This document shows, piece after piece, positions 14,195-22,095 of a stretch of DNA of 35,574 bases; positions within the stretch are counted from its first letter, which is position 1, and each line of letters opens with the position of its first letter. Below the pieces are notes generated by a model that was given only the letters and a program-made list of their open reading frames with translations, searched no databases and was not told where the DNA came from. Source of the DNA: VRUE01 sp046733315 (GTDB lineage Bacteria; Actinomycetota; Thermoleophilia; Solirubrobacterales; 70-9); contig JBKPOV010000109.1 in assembly GCA_046733315.1 (NCBI GenBank), positions 1-35,574 on the forward strand. The letters are read 5' to 3'. The position numbers were made by a program, and so were the translations under genes.

Positions 14195-15337
14195 ATGAGC
14201 ACGACCACCGAAAGCCAGATCCCCCTCACGCCGGAGCAGATCGAGAGCTTCGGCGAGGAGCTCGACGCGATCCGCCAGCGCGTCCTCGCCGATCGCGGCG
14301 AACGCGATGCCAACTACATCCGCAAGGTGATTCGCGCCCAGCGGGGCCTCGAGGTCGCCGGTCGCGGCCTGCTCTGGGCGGGAGTCTTCCCGCCGGCCTG
14401 GATCGCCGGCACGGCCGCCCTCTCGCTCTCCAAGATCCTCGACAACATGGAGATCGGCCACAACGTGATGCACGGCCAGTACGACTGGATGAACGACCCG
14501 GCGCTCTCCGGAAAGCAGTTCGAGTGGGACAACGCCTGCCCGGCCGACCAGTGGCGCCACTCCCACAACTACATGCACCACACCCACACCAACATCGTCG
14601 GCAAGGACCGCGACATCGGCTACGGCGTGCTGCGCATGTCAGAGGACCAGCGCTGGAGGCCCTACTACCTGGGCAATCCCGTCTACGCGACCCTGCTCGC
14701 GCTGCTCTTCCAGTACGGGGTGGCCGTGCACGACCTCGAAGTCGAGCGCCTCACGACCGGCGAGGCGAAGCTCGCCGACAAGCGCAAGCTGCTCGCTGGG
14801 ATCTGGAAGAAGGTCCGCCGCCAGACCCTCAAGGACTACGTGATCTTCCCCGCACTGTCGGGTCCGTTCTTCCTCTTCCCCCTGGCCGGCAACGCAACCG
14901 CGAACCTGGTTCGCAACGTCTGGTCGTTCACGATCATCTTCTGCGGGCACTTCCCGGAAGGCACCCACGAGTTCACCGAGGAGGAGACCGAGAACGAGAG
15001 CCGCGGCGAGTGGTACTACCGCCAGCTGCTCGGCTCGGCCAACCTCAGCGGCAGCCGCCTCTTCCACATCCTCTCCGGCAACCTCAGCTTCCAGATCGAG
15101 CACCACCTCTTCCCGGACCTGCCGGCCAACCGCTACGCCGAAATCTCCACCGAGGTCGGCGAGATCTGCGAGCGCTACGGCATCCCCTACAACGTCGGCC
15201 CCCTCGGCAAGCAGTTCGGCAGCGTGGTCAAGAAGATCTGCCGCCTCGCGCTCCCGGACCGAAAGGGCCACGTCGACGATCAGCTGCCTGCCGCGGCGCC
15301 GGAAGGCGAGGAGGCTCCGGTGCCGGTCGCTGCCTAG
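14195..15337 (+). CDS. membrane fatty acid desaturase
   Basis: This is a 380-residue diiron acyl desaturase. Three histidine boxes bind the metals: HNVMH (His89, His93), HSHNYMHHTH (from His122) and QIEHHLFPDLP near residue 307. Hydrophobic stretches (LLWAGVFPPAWIAGTAAL; NPVYATLLALLFQYG; ALSGPFFLFPLAG) place it in the membrane. It would introduce a double bond into acyl-CoA or membrane lipid using electrons from the reductase just upstream, and is likely under the divergent MerR regulator. The start is the ATG at 14195 after AAAGG; the frame is open further upstream only inside the preceding gene. Regiospecificity cannot be read from the sequence; relation to DesA3 suggests delta-9. Confidence 0.92.
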   Translation: MSTTTESQIPLTPEQIESFGEELDAIRQRVLADRGERDANYIRKVIRAQRGLEVAGRGLLWAGVFPPAWIAGTAALSLSKILDNMEIGHNVMHGQYDWMNDPALSGKQFEWDNACPADQWRHSHNYMHHTHTNIVGKDRDIGYGVLRMSEDQRWRPYYLGNPVYATLLALLFQYGVAVHDLEVERLTTGEAKLADKRKLLAGIWKKVRRQTLKDYVIFPALSGPFFLFPLAGNATANLVRNVWSFTIIFCGHFPEGTHEFTEEETENESRGEWYYRQLLGSANLSGSRLFHILSGNLSFQIEHHLFPDLPANRYAEISTEVGEICERYGIPYNVGPLGKQFGSVVKKICRLALPDRKGHVDDQLPAAAPEGEEAPVPVAA

Positions 15338-15366
15338 GTCGAATGCGATTGGCTCGCTAGAGGCAG

Positions 15367-15439
15367 TACCGCTACGGGGATTCGAACCCCGGTTTCCGGA
15401 CTGAGAATCCGGCGTCCTAGTCCCCTAGACGATAGCGGC
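15367..15439 (-). tRNA. tRNA-Glu (CTC)
   Basis: On the minus strand the cloverleaf runs GCCGCTA..TAGCGGT with a closing G-U pair and discriminator A. The anticodon stem CCGGA/TCCGG encloses TTCTCAG, giving anticodon CTC. The T-arm is CCGGGGTTCGAATCCCCG-like with the TTCGAAT loop. No CCA is encoded. Confidence 0.95.
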
Positions 15440-15531
15440 GAGGAACGGGCATTCTAGCGAGAGGGGCGGGTGGGTCGTCGGCCCAAGGCGCCGGGGGCTG
15501 GCGGCTGCGAACCGGTAGATTGCCTTGCCTC

Positions 15532-15615
15532 GCGGCTGTGGCGGAACTGGTAGACGCGCACGGTTCAGGTCCGTGTGGAGGAAACTCCGTGGAGGTTCGA
15601 CTCCTCTCAGCCGCA
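15532..15615 (+). tRNA. tRNA-Leu (CAG)
   Basis: Acceptor GCGGCTG pairs with CAGCCGC; discriminator A. The anticodon stem CACGG/CCGTG encloses TTCAGGT, giving CAG. A long variable arm (TGGAGGAAACTCC) is present, as in class II tRNAs. It lies divergently 92 bp from tRNA-Glu; its 3' end is 1 nt from the convergent hydrolase stop codon. Confidence 0.95.
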
Positions 15616-15616
15616 C

Positions 15617-16534
15617 TCAGGCGGGCTGATGGGCGGGCGCCTGCCAGCCGGCTCGGGTGGCCGTCTCGGCGAAGTCGTCCGCGAAAGCCGACCAGAGCTC
15701 GCGGGGCAGGTCGTGGCCCATGCCCTCGAAGAGGTGTAGGCGGGCGCCGGGGATTGCGCGGGCGGTGGCGCGGCCGCCGCTGGGCCGGATCAGGGTGTCG
15801 CGAGTGCCGTGGATGACGGTCACCGGCAGGTCGAGCCGGCGCAGCGCCGCCGTGCGGTCGCCCGAGGCGACGATCGCGTGCATCTGGCGCAGTACGCCGC
15901 GCGGATTGTGGCCGCGCTCCCAGGAGGTTTCCGCCACGCGGCGCAGGCGCTCCTCGTCGCTCGGATATGCCGGCGAGCCGATCAACGCGTAGGTCCGCTC
16001 GATTCGCTCAGTGAAAGACTCGCGATCGCGCGGGGCCTCGGCCAGCATCAGGCCGAAGACCTTCAGCGTCGGCTGCCCGACGCGTCGGCTGCCGGTGGTC
16101 GAGTGCATCGAGACCAGCGAGCGCACCCGGTCAGGGTGCTCGATCGCCATCGTCTGCCCGATCATTCCGCCCATCGATATGCCGACCACGTGGGCTGAGT
16201 CAAACCCCAGGTGGTCGAGCAGACCAACCGTGTCGGCGGCCATGTCGGAGAGCCGGTAGGCCGCCGTCTCACGGCGGCCGCGGAAGAGATCGAGACGGCC
16301 CGGCACGCCCGCCGAATCGAGCTTCGTCGAGTGGCCGATGTCGCGGTTGTCGAATCGCACCACGCGGAAACCACGTTCGGCCAGCATCGCGCAGAACTCA
16401 TCGTCCCAAGCGACCATCTGGGTCGCGAGGCCCATCACCAAGATCAGCGGCTCACCGTCCGGATCGCCGATCTCCTGGTAGGCGAGCTCGATCCCGTTGC
16501 AGGGCGCCAGGCGCTCTTCGCTGAGCTCCAACAT
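15617..16534 (-). CDS. alpha/beta hydrolase
   Basis: This is a 305-residue serine hydrolase of the alpha/beta fold. The oxyanion region is ILVMGLATQMVAWDDEF; the nucleophile elbow is VGISMGGMIG (Ser in GxSxG); the acid is in VIHGTRDTLIRP and the histidine in EGMGHDLP near the end. It resembles the aclacinomycin-methylesterase-like and epoxide-hydrolase-like group; the substrate is unknown. The ATG at 16534 was chosen because the fold begins at once (ERLAPCNGIELAYQEIGDP); the frame stays open to 16612 upstream but without protein character. The stop codon is 1 nt past the end of tRNA-Leu on the other strand, so mature mRNA must end within or read through the tRNA. Confidence 0.85.
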   Translation of the reverse strand: MLELSEERLAPCNGIELAYQEIGDPDGEPLILVMGLATQMVAWDDEFCAMLAERGFRVVRFDNRDIGHSTKLDSAGVPGRLDLFRGRRETAAYRLSDMAADTVGLLDHLGFDSAHVVGISMGGMIGQTMAIEHPDRVRSLVSMHSTTGSRRVGQPTLKVFGLMLAEAPRDRESFTERIERTYALIGSPAYPSDEERLRRVAETSWERGHNPRGVLRQMHAIVASGDRTAALRRLDLPVTVIHGTRDTLIRPSGGRATARAIPGARLHLFEGMGHDLPRELWSAFADDFAETATRAGWQAPAHQPA

Positions 16535-16639
16535 CGAAGAGAAGTCTAACCAGCCGTTTGGCTGCGCAGCCAAACACAGGTGAAACGCGTTGCGGCCCTC
16601 AGGGAGCCACAAAGCGTTGCACCGCTAGGTTGGGGCTCG

Positions 16640-17749
16640 ATGCGGACGGCGATCGTCTCCGACTTGCACCTGGGCAGCGCCACCGGCGAGGATTTGGCAA
16701 GCGATCCGCCCTTGCGCCGGGTCCTGCTCGAGGAGATCGCCGGCGCCGACCGGCTCGTCCTGCTTGGCGATGTGCTCGAGCTGCGCGAACTGCCCCTCGC
16801 CGCCGTGCTCGAGGCGGTGCGCGACTTCTTCGAGGAGGTCGGCGAGGCGATGGCAGGACGGCGCGTCGTCCTCGTTCCAGGCAACCACGACCACCGGCTC
16901 GCCGAGCCATTGCTCGAAGGACTCGCGCTCGGCGGGGATGAGCTCGGCCTCGAGCACCGCGGCCTGCCGGCGGGAGAGGCATTGACTCAACTCACCAGTT
17001 GGCTCGGAAGCGCCGAGCTCAGCGTCGCCTATCCGGGCGTCTGGCTGCGCGACGACGTCTACGCCACGCATGGGCATTACATGGACTGCCACCTCAGCCT
17101 GCCGCGGCTGGAGTGCATCGGTGCGGCGACAGTGATGCGCGCCGGGGGGCGACCGCCGGACCCGGCCACCCCGAGCGACTACGAGCGGGTCCTCCGCCCC
17201 ATCTACGGGCTCGCCTTCGGCCTTGCCGAGGCCGGCATGGCTCGCGGCGCCACCCGTCCATCCGAACGTGCTTGGCGCTCACTATCCGGGCGCCGCCGCG
17301 ACGGGGGGCGCGCTCGGCAAGCGACACTCAAGGCCGCCTTTCGCACTGGGGTGCCGGCAAGCGTCTGGCTGCTCAACCGCGCGCTGCGAACCGAATTCGA
17401 GTCCGACTTCTCCGCGACCGCGATCAGCGACAGCGGCATCGCCGGCGCAACCGAGATGGTCCGGCGCCTCCAAATCGACGCCGCCCACGTGATCACGGGC
17501 CACACCCACCGCGCCGGGCCGGAAGCGAACGATCCACCCTGGCCGCTGCCGGGTGGCGGCAGCCTGCATAACACCGGCAGCTGGGTCTACGCCGACGCCT
17601 TCCACCATCCCGGCGCACCGCCAGGTCCCTACTGGCCGGGCGCGATCACCTGGCTCGAGGACGAGGGCCCGCCACGCCGCGTACAGCTGCTGGTCGACCG
17701 ATCGCGCGAAGAGCTGCGGGACGCGGTCAGCCGAGCCACTCGGCGATGA
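16640..17749 (+). CDS. calcineurin-like metallophosphoesterase
   Basis: This is a 369-residue two-metal phosphoesterase. The metal ligands are in SDLHLGS (residues ~6-12), LLGDVLELRE, VPGNHDHR, ATHGHYMD and ITGHTHRAG, followed by NTGSW, the usual end of the fold. Between ~145 and ~250 lies an insert without known motif (RPIYGLAFGLAEAGMARG and a basic stretch). The LpxH-type order is the nearest recognisable one, but no lipid A pathway genes are near and an actinobacterium would not make lipid A, so the substrate is open. The ATG at 16640 directly precedes the first strand. It is divergent from the hydrolase at 15617 with a 105-bp shared promoter region and overlaps the next gene tail-to-tail by 23 bp. 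Confidence 0.85.
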   Translation: MRTAIVSDLHLGSATGEDLASDPPLRRVLLEEIAGADRLVLLGDVLELRELPLAAVLEAVRDFFEEVGEAMAGRRVVLVPGNHDHRLAEPLLEGLALGGDELGLEHRGLPAGEALTQLTSWLGSAELSVAYPGVWLRDDVYATHGHYMDCHLSLPRLECIGAATVMRAGGRPPDPATPSDYERVLRPIYGLAFGLAEAGMARGATRPSERAWRSLSGRRRDGGRARQATLKAAFRTGVPASVWLLNRALRTEFESDFSATAISDSGIAGATEMVRRLQIDAAHVITGHTHRAGPEANDPPWPLPGGGSLHNTGSWVYADAFHHPGAPPGPYWPGAITWLEDEGPPRRVQLLVDRSREELRDAVSRATRR

Positions 17750-18599
17750 TCCGGCCGATCTCCGCCCCGGCGTCCTCCTGCAGGAAGTGGGAGGCGTTCT
17801 CGATCTTGCGCGGCGGCGGGAAGTTGAGCTGCTCGGAGACTCGTTCGCCGACCGAGAAGGGAAGGATGAAGTCGGAGTCAGCCCAGAGCACCAGCGCCGG
17901 CCGCTCATCGATTCGCAGGGCATCGGCGACGGCCTTGCCCTCCGCCGCGCCCGGCGCGTCGGGCTCGGTCGGCAGGATCAGCGGGAAGGCCCGCGCGCCC
18001 GCTTTCGACTCCGGGGTCGGGTAGGGCGCTTCATAAGCGGCGATCACATCGTCGCCTGGATCCTCCTTGCAGCCGCCGCGGACCAACATGCCGACCGGCA
18101 CGTCGGCGTTGTCGCGGACGAACTCGCGGAACGTGAGCCAGGCGTCGCTCATCCGCTGATGGCCGGTGAAGGGGCCCGTCTCCATGATCACGATGCGCGA
18201 GAAGCGGTCCGGATACTCGACCGCGAGCCGCAGTCCGATCGGCCCGCCCCAGTCGTGCACGACAGCGGTCGCGTCGCGCACGTCGAGCTCCTCGAGCAGC
18301 TTCGCGATCAGCTCGACATGGCGGTCGTAGGTGTACCACTCGACTTCGGTGGGCTTGTCGGAGCGGCCGAAGCCGGCGTAGTCGGGAGCGATGCAGCGGT
18401 AGCCGGCGTCGCGCACCGGCGGGATCACCTTGCGCCAGAGGTAGGACCAAGTCGGCTCGCCGTGGAAGAAGACGACCGGACTACCCTCGCCCTCGTCGAG
18501 GTAGGCGAGCCGCAGACCGTCGATCTCGCGGTAGCTCGACTCGAAGGGAAAGTCGGGCAGTCCCTGCAGGTTCTCCTCTGGCGTGCGGACCGCCTCCAT
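17727..18599 (-). CDS. haloalkane dehalogenase-like alpha/beta hydrolase
   Basis: This is a 290-residue protein matching subfamily I haloalkane dehalogenases, which cleave carbon-halogen bonds with water. It shows HGEPTWSYLWRKV (oxyanion and halide region, residues 46-58), the nucleophile Asp116 in HDWGG with the adjacent halide-binding Trp117, an acidic residue in VLWADSDFIL and the base His271 (ASHFLQEDAG). A nucleophilic Asp with a Trp next to it separates this family from serine hydrolases. The second halide Trp of the cap cannot be placed by eye, so epoxide or other hydrolase activity is not excluded. The start is the ATG at 18599, with conserved sequence beginning ~15 residues in. It is likely monocistronic. 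Confidence 0.82.
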   Translation of the reverse strand: MEAVRTPEENLQGLPDFPFESSYREIDGLRLAYLDEGEGSPVVFFHGEPTWSYLWRKVIPPVRDAGYRCIAPDYAGFGRSDKPTEVEWYTYDRHVELIAKLLEELDVRDATAVVHDWGGPIGLRLAVEYPDRFSRIVIMETGPFTGHQRMSDAWLTFREFVRDNADVPVGMLVRGGCKEDPGDDVIAAYEAPYPTPESKAGARAFPLILPTEPDAPGAAEGKAVADALRIDERPALVLWADSDFILPFSVGERVSEQLNFPPPRKIENASHFLQEDAGAEIGRIIAEWLG

Positions 18600-18745
18600 T
18601 GGTGCTGAGACTACGGCAGCTAAGGCAGAGGAGCCACGCAGGGCTTAGCCAAACCGGCAGATCTCGCTCCAGAGCAGGAAATGCGGTGGGCCTCAGGAAT
18701 ACCCTTGCGCAGATTTACTTTTTCTATGTGGATGAAAGGTTGGCT

Positions 18746-19138
18746 ATGAACGAGGAGAGCACACTCAGCGGTTGGGGGGTGTTCGCCGGCGTACTGCTCT
18801 TGGTCGCGGGCGTCCTGAACATCATCTATGGCATCGCCGCGATCGGCGACTCGAAGTTCTTCACCGAGAACGCCACCTACATCATCAGCGGCCTGCACAC
18901 CTGGGGCTGGATTACGCTGATCCTTGGCGTACTCGAGCTCGTCGCCGCGTTCTCGCTCTTCTCGGGTGGAGAGTTCGGGCGCTGGTTCGGCATCTTCATC
19001 GCATCGCTGAACGCGATGGCTGCGCTGCTCTCGATCCCGGCCTACCCGTTCTGGTCGCTGGCGATCTTCGCCCTCTCGATCATCATCATCTACAAGCTGG
19101 CCGAGGGGCCGGAGGGCGTCGTCTCAGCTAGTAGGTGA
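18746..19138 (+). CDS. four-helix membrane protein (DUF7144-like)
   Basis: This is a 130-residue membrane protein with four helices: GVFAGVLLLVAGVLNIIYGI, WGWITLILGVLELVAAFSLF, WFGIFIASLNAMAALL and SLAIFALSIIIIYKLA. Such small proteins are common in actinobacteria and their function is not known. The ATG at 18746 was chosen because GAAAGG sits at good spacing; other upstream starts are out of frame or weak. A strong hairpin terminator follows 23 nt after the stop. The 146-bp gap before it is AT-rich near the start (TTTACTTTTTCTATG) and likely holds the promoter. Confidence 0.75.
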   Translation: MNEESTLSGWGVFAGVLLLVAGVLNIIYGIAAIGDSKFFTENATYIISGLHTWGWITLILGVLELVAAFSLFSGGEFGRWFGIFIASLNAMAALLSIPAYPFWSLAIFALSIIIIYKLAEGPEGVVSASR

Positions 19139-20215
19139 CGATCCAACCACGCGCTGCGACTGAAGGCCCCGGGTTTCCGGGGCCTTCGTCGTTGTGGCAG
19201 CGCCTGCTGCCAGCGGCGAGCCGGCGATATCCAGGCGCGACCAGGGCGCCGGCGTGCGCTCGTTTCCCTCGTAAACAACATCGACGCCGCTGAGCCGGTC
19301 ATCCCAGGCGCGGCGGCGCTCGTCGAAGACGATGCCGAGGAAGCCGAGGCCGAACGGGATCGCCGCGAGGACCAAGCCGATCAGGCGTTTGACCGCGCTC
19401 CCGAAGCGCAGGCCCCGCCCGGCGAGGTCGAGCCGAATGCCGACGAAGCGCATGCCGGGCGTCTGCCCGGCGAGCGACCAGAAGCCGACCAGGTAAAGGC
19501 TGCCGAGCATGAACCACAGTGCGGTCCCGGCCGCAAGCGCGAAGTCCGAGACGCCGTTGCCGTTGCCGCTGAAGGCCGAGGCGATCAACGCCGCGACCGC
19601 AGCCAGGCCGGAGAAGCCGAGGTTGACGATCAGCACGTCAAGGCCGAAGGCGAGGCCGCGGGTGACCGCACCGGCCCGGTCGGTTGGCTCGGCGCGCCGC
19701 TTCCTGAAGAAAATTCGCCGCGCAACCCGCTCGACCACGCCGTCGAGGCGCCGTGTCCCGTCGCCGATCGTGTGGCCGACGTCTTCGATCATGCCAACGC
19801 TCTGGGCGCTGATCGCGGCACGGATCTCCGGCGCCTCGGCGATCCGCTCGACCAGGCGCTGCGTCTCATCGCTGGCCAGCAGGCGACGCCAGACCTCGTC
19901 GACCAACTCGCTATCGAGGGCCTCGATCAGGGCGCGCTTGACCGCGTCGCTCTCCAGCGCGCTGTTCATCGCCTCCTCGACGATCGGCCCTTTCAGCACC
20001 CGCGCGATCGCCCGTTCGACCGCCTCGCTCTCCACCGCGGCGACCATCGCCTCCTCGGCGGCGCTCTCCACGGCCCGGTCCAGCCCGGTCGCCTTGCCGA
20101 CCGAGCGGGCGCTGCGCACGCCAGCGCCGAGCAGCCGCACGGAGAGCGGCAGCGGTCGGCCCAAGGGTCCGTCGCCCGGGGGCGGGACAGAGCTCGCGTT
20201 CGGACCGTCAGCCAT
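19124..20215 (-). CDS. RDD family membrane protein with N-terminal helical repeats
   Basis: This is a 363-residue protein. Residues ~45-160 are charged helical repeats in which ES/DS-E/D-A/L-V starts recur (ESEAVERAIARVL, ESDAVKRALIEAL, DSELVDEVWRRLL). Then comes an RDD domain: membrane helices (GLAFGLDVLIVNLGF; AAVAALIASAF; LGSLYLVGFWSL), GQTPGMRFVGIRL, and WDDRLSGVDVVY, the usual RDD end. The ATG at 20215 was chosen because TATACT lies 9 nt upstream and no ribosome site is seen, suggesting a leaderless mRNA. The last ~20 codons run through a perfect terminator hairpin and look unlike the domain, so the true C-terminus may differ. Function unknown. Confidence 0.72.
   Translation of the reverse strand: MADGPNASSVPPPGDGPLGRPLPLSVRLLGAGVRSARSVGKATGLDRAVESAAEEAMVAAVESEAVERAIARVLKGPIVEEAMNSALESDAVKRALIEALDSELVDEVWRRLLASDETQRLVERIAEAPEIRAAISAQSVGMIEDVGHTIGDGTRRLDGVVERVARRIFFRKRRAEPTDRAGAVTRGLAFGLDVLIVNLGFSGLAAVAALIASAFSGNGNGVSDFALAAGTALWFMLGSLYLVGFWSLAGQTPGMRFVGIRLDLAGRGLRFGSAVKRLIGLVLAAIPFGLGFLGIVFDERRRAWDDRLSGVDVVYEGNERTPAPWSRLDIAGSPLAAGAATTTKAPETRGLQSQRVVGSSPTS
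19162..19187 (+). terminator. perfect 11-bp GC-rich terminator hairpin
   Basis: GAAGGCCCCGG (19162-19172) and CCGGGGCCTTC (19177-19187) pair fully around a GTTT loop, followed by GTCGTTGT. It lies 23 nt after the stop of the four-helix membrane protein and also within the last codons of the convergent RDD gene, so it probably ends both transcripts. Confidence 0.8.
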
Positions 20216-20224
20216 CGCCCGGCG

Positions 20225-20230
20225 AGTATA
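20225..20230 (-). promoter_or_regulatory. -10 element TATACT of the RDD gene
   Basis: TATACT on the minus strand ends 9 nt before the ATG at 20215. Transcription would start about 2-3 nt before the start codon, giving a leaderless mRNA. The -35 region is not convincing. Confidence 0.4.
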
Positions 20231-20304
20231 GGGCGACCCCTGGGCAGCTTGGAGAGCTAGGGAAGCTGGTCGGCAGGGGAGCCGCTCTGGCTCAGTTGCC
20301 CCGC

Positions 20305-20772
20305 TCATAGATTGAGCAACCTATCGATCAAGGGGACCTGCGCGGGATTGATCTTCCCGCGCGCCGCCTCGGGGGCGAACCACTCGGCCCGGTCCACCTC
20401 CGGGAACTCGCGCCGCGTGCCTGAGCGCGGCGGCCACTCGATCTCGAAGGTGTTGCTCTTCAACTCAGCGGGATCGAAGTCGGCCTCGGCGGCCCAGCAT
20501 TCGACGATCTTACCCGCCTTCTGGCGAATCGAGCCGAGCTCGACCAGCTGCTCGGCCGCGAGACCGAACGCGGAGCCGAGCTCCTCCTCGAGCTCGCGCA
20601 GCGCGCAGACGCGTGGCTCCTCCCCCGGGTCGACTTCGCCCTTCGGCACCGACCAGGCGCCCTCGTCCTTCTTCGCCCAGAACGGCCCGCCCGGATGCAC
20701 CAACAGCACTTCAAGCGACTCGGCGCTACCGCGATAGAGAAGGATCCCAGCGGAGGTCGCTGCCACCCCCAA
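20305..20772 (-). CDS. NUDIX hydrolase
   Basis: This is a 155-residue pyrophosphohydrolase. The Nudix box is nearly canonical: GEVDPGEEPRVCALRELEEE followed by LGS, matching Gx5Ex7REUxEExG. Upstream are SAGILLYRG, LEVLLVHPGG and WSVPKG, typical of the diadenosine polyphosphate and NTP pyrophosphohydrolase-like members. The start is either the TTG at 20772 or the GTG at 20766 in the same frame; both are acceptable and the first is the longest. The gene follows the flavin amine oxidase on the same strand across a 70-bp gap with a strong hairpin, and precedes the RDD gene by about 90 bp. Confidence 0.85.
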   Translation of the reverse strand: MGVAATSAGILLYRGSAESLEVLLVHPGGPFWAKKDEGAWSVPKGEVDPGEEPRVCALRELEEELGSAFGLAAEQLVELGSIRQKAGKIVECWAAEADFDPAELKSNTFEIEWPPRSGTRREFPEVDRAEWFAPEAARGKINPAQVPLIDRLLNL

Positions 20773-20790
20773 AACGGTATTGGACTATCC

Positions 20791-20838
20791 GCGCATCCGA
20801 CATTGACCACCCCAGGACGGGGTCAATGTCGGATGCGC
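20791..20838. repeat. 18-bp perfect inverted repeat (hairpin)
   Basis: GCGCATCCGACATTGACC (20791-20808) and GGTCAATGTCGGATGCGC (20821-20838) are exact inverse complements with a 12-nt loop. It sits 4 nt after the stop of the flavin enzyme and ~20 nt before the NUDIX start. There is no T-tract on either strand. The arms are too long for an ordinary operator; they may be an intercistronic terminator or processing element, or a small repeated element. Confidence 0.6.
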
Positions 20839-20842
20839 ACTA

Positions 20843-22009
20843 CTAGGCCACGCGCCGCAGCTCACCGCGCTGGCTGCCCGCGGCGGCGAGGGCGAGGCGA
20901 GCGGCTTCGGTGCCGCTTGCCCAGGAGACCTCGGAGAGCAGGCCGGGCGCGGCGACCATGTCGCCGGCGAGGAAGACGCCGTCGCCGCGCTCGATCGCGG
21001 GACGGTCACGCCAACTCTTGCCGGGATGGTCGAGTGGACCGGTGCGGCCCTCCATCACTTGCCGGCGGCGCCAGCGCTCGCGCTCGCGCAGCCTCGGCAA
21101 GGAAGCCTCCAGCAATCGCTCGAGGCGCATGCCGGCCTGATCGGCGCTCTCGTCCGGGCGGACCGGCATCTGCGCCTGCACCAGCTCCTCGCCCTCTGGG
21201 GCGAGCGAGGGGTCGGCGGCGCTGAAGCGCTCGACCCAGCCGGCCTCGTCGAGATCGGAGACGACGAATGGATCGCCACGCCGGTGCTCGAGGCCAAGGT
21301 CGATGCAGACGGTGTGCCCGGCGGGCCAGCTGAGCGAGTCGTCGCCGAGCAGTTGCGCCGCCCGGCCCAGCTCGGTGGCAACGATGGTCGGCGGCTCCGG
21401 CAGCGCCTCAACCGGATGGCCGGTCTCGATCTCGACCCCGAGGCGCCGCGCTCGCGCCTCCAAGCCGTCGACGAGCGAGCTCCAGCCACCGCGCAGATAG
21501 CGCGCCGTCGGCGGCGGGCTGAGCAAGACCCGCACCGAGTGCTTCCAGACGAAGGCGGCGGAGAGCTCGCCCGGGTCGTGGTGGAAGGTGTAGACGCCGG
21601 CCGCCGCGGAGAGCATCGCCGCGGTGCGCTCGTCGGCATGACTGGCGACCCAGCCGCGGAAGTCCTGATCGACGGGCGCTTCGCGGCCGCGCAGGCGCAG
21701 GACCGCCGGGATCGTTCCCAGCGGCGGCGTGCGCCGCACCTCTCCCTGCCAGCGAAAGCGAATGCCGGCCAGTGGCGGGCCGGAGTACGGCGGCAGCAGC
21801 TCGCGCTCGGCCAGCCAGGACCAAAGCGGACCGTCCTTGTAGATGACGTGGGGACCGAGGTTCGCCTTGTAGGAACCGGTCATGCTGCGCGCGCGGCCGC
21901 CCAGTACGTCGTGGGCCTCGATCAGACGGACCGGCGCGCCCCCTTCGGCCGCAGTGATCGCGGCACAGAGGCCGGCAAGTCCACCGCCGACGATGTTGAT
22001 TTGACTCAT
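20843..22009 (-). CDS. FAD-dependent amine oxidase/phytoene desaturase-like protein
   Basis: This is a 388-residue flavoprotein. The N-terminal dinucleotide motif is INIVGGGLAGLCAAI, with an acid (LIEAHD) closing strand 2 and GGRARS, the mark of the amine oxidase/protoporphyrinogen oxidase/phytoene desaturase group. A second FAD contact is FLAGDMVAAPG near the C-terminus, followed by WASGTEAARLAL. The substrate is not predictable. The ATG at 22009 was chosen because the FAD motif begins 3 residues later; GAGGAC-like bases precede it. It diverges from a MocR regulator over an 86-bp gap with a strong inverted repeat, so it is the likely target of that regulator. The NUDIX gene follows on the same strand. 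Confidence 0.82.
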   Translation of the reverse strand: MSQINIVGGGLAGLCAAITAAEGGAPVRLIEAHDVLGGRARSMTGSYKANLGPHVIYKDGPLWSWLAERELLPPYSGPPLAGIRFRWQGEVRRTPPLGTIPAVLRLRGREAPVDQDFRGWVASHADERTAAMLSAAAGVYTFHHDPGELSAAFVWKHSVRVLLSPPPTARYLRGGWSSLVDGLEARARRLGVEIETGHPVEALPEPPTIVATELGRAAQLLGDDSLSWPAGHTVCIDLGLEHRRGDPFVVSDLDEAGWVERFSAADPSLAPEGEELVQAQMPVRPDESADQAGMRLERLLEASLPRLRERERWRRRQVMEGRTGPLDHPGKSWRDRPAIERGDGVFLAGDMVAAPGLLSEVSWASGTEAARLALAAAGSQRGELRRVA

Positions 22010-22052
22010 CGCAGTCCTCCGCTCCTGGCTGGGTTGCTCATCTGCATCACCC

Positions 22053-22093
22053 CTGGCACTGTAGGCAGATACTGGTCCGCTATACAGTGCCAG
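22053..22093. promoter_or_regulatory. candidate MocR operator, 11-bp inverted repeat with overlapping -10
   Basis: CTGGCACTGTA (22053-22063) and TACAGTGCCAG (22083-22093) are exact inverse complements, centre-to-centre about 30 bp. The right arm overlaps TATACA (22081-22086), a likely -10 for the MocR gene, and ends 2 nt before its GTG at 22096. Placement allows control of both divergent genes and autorepression. Confidence 0.6.
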
Positions 22094-22095
22094 TA

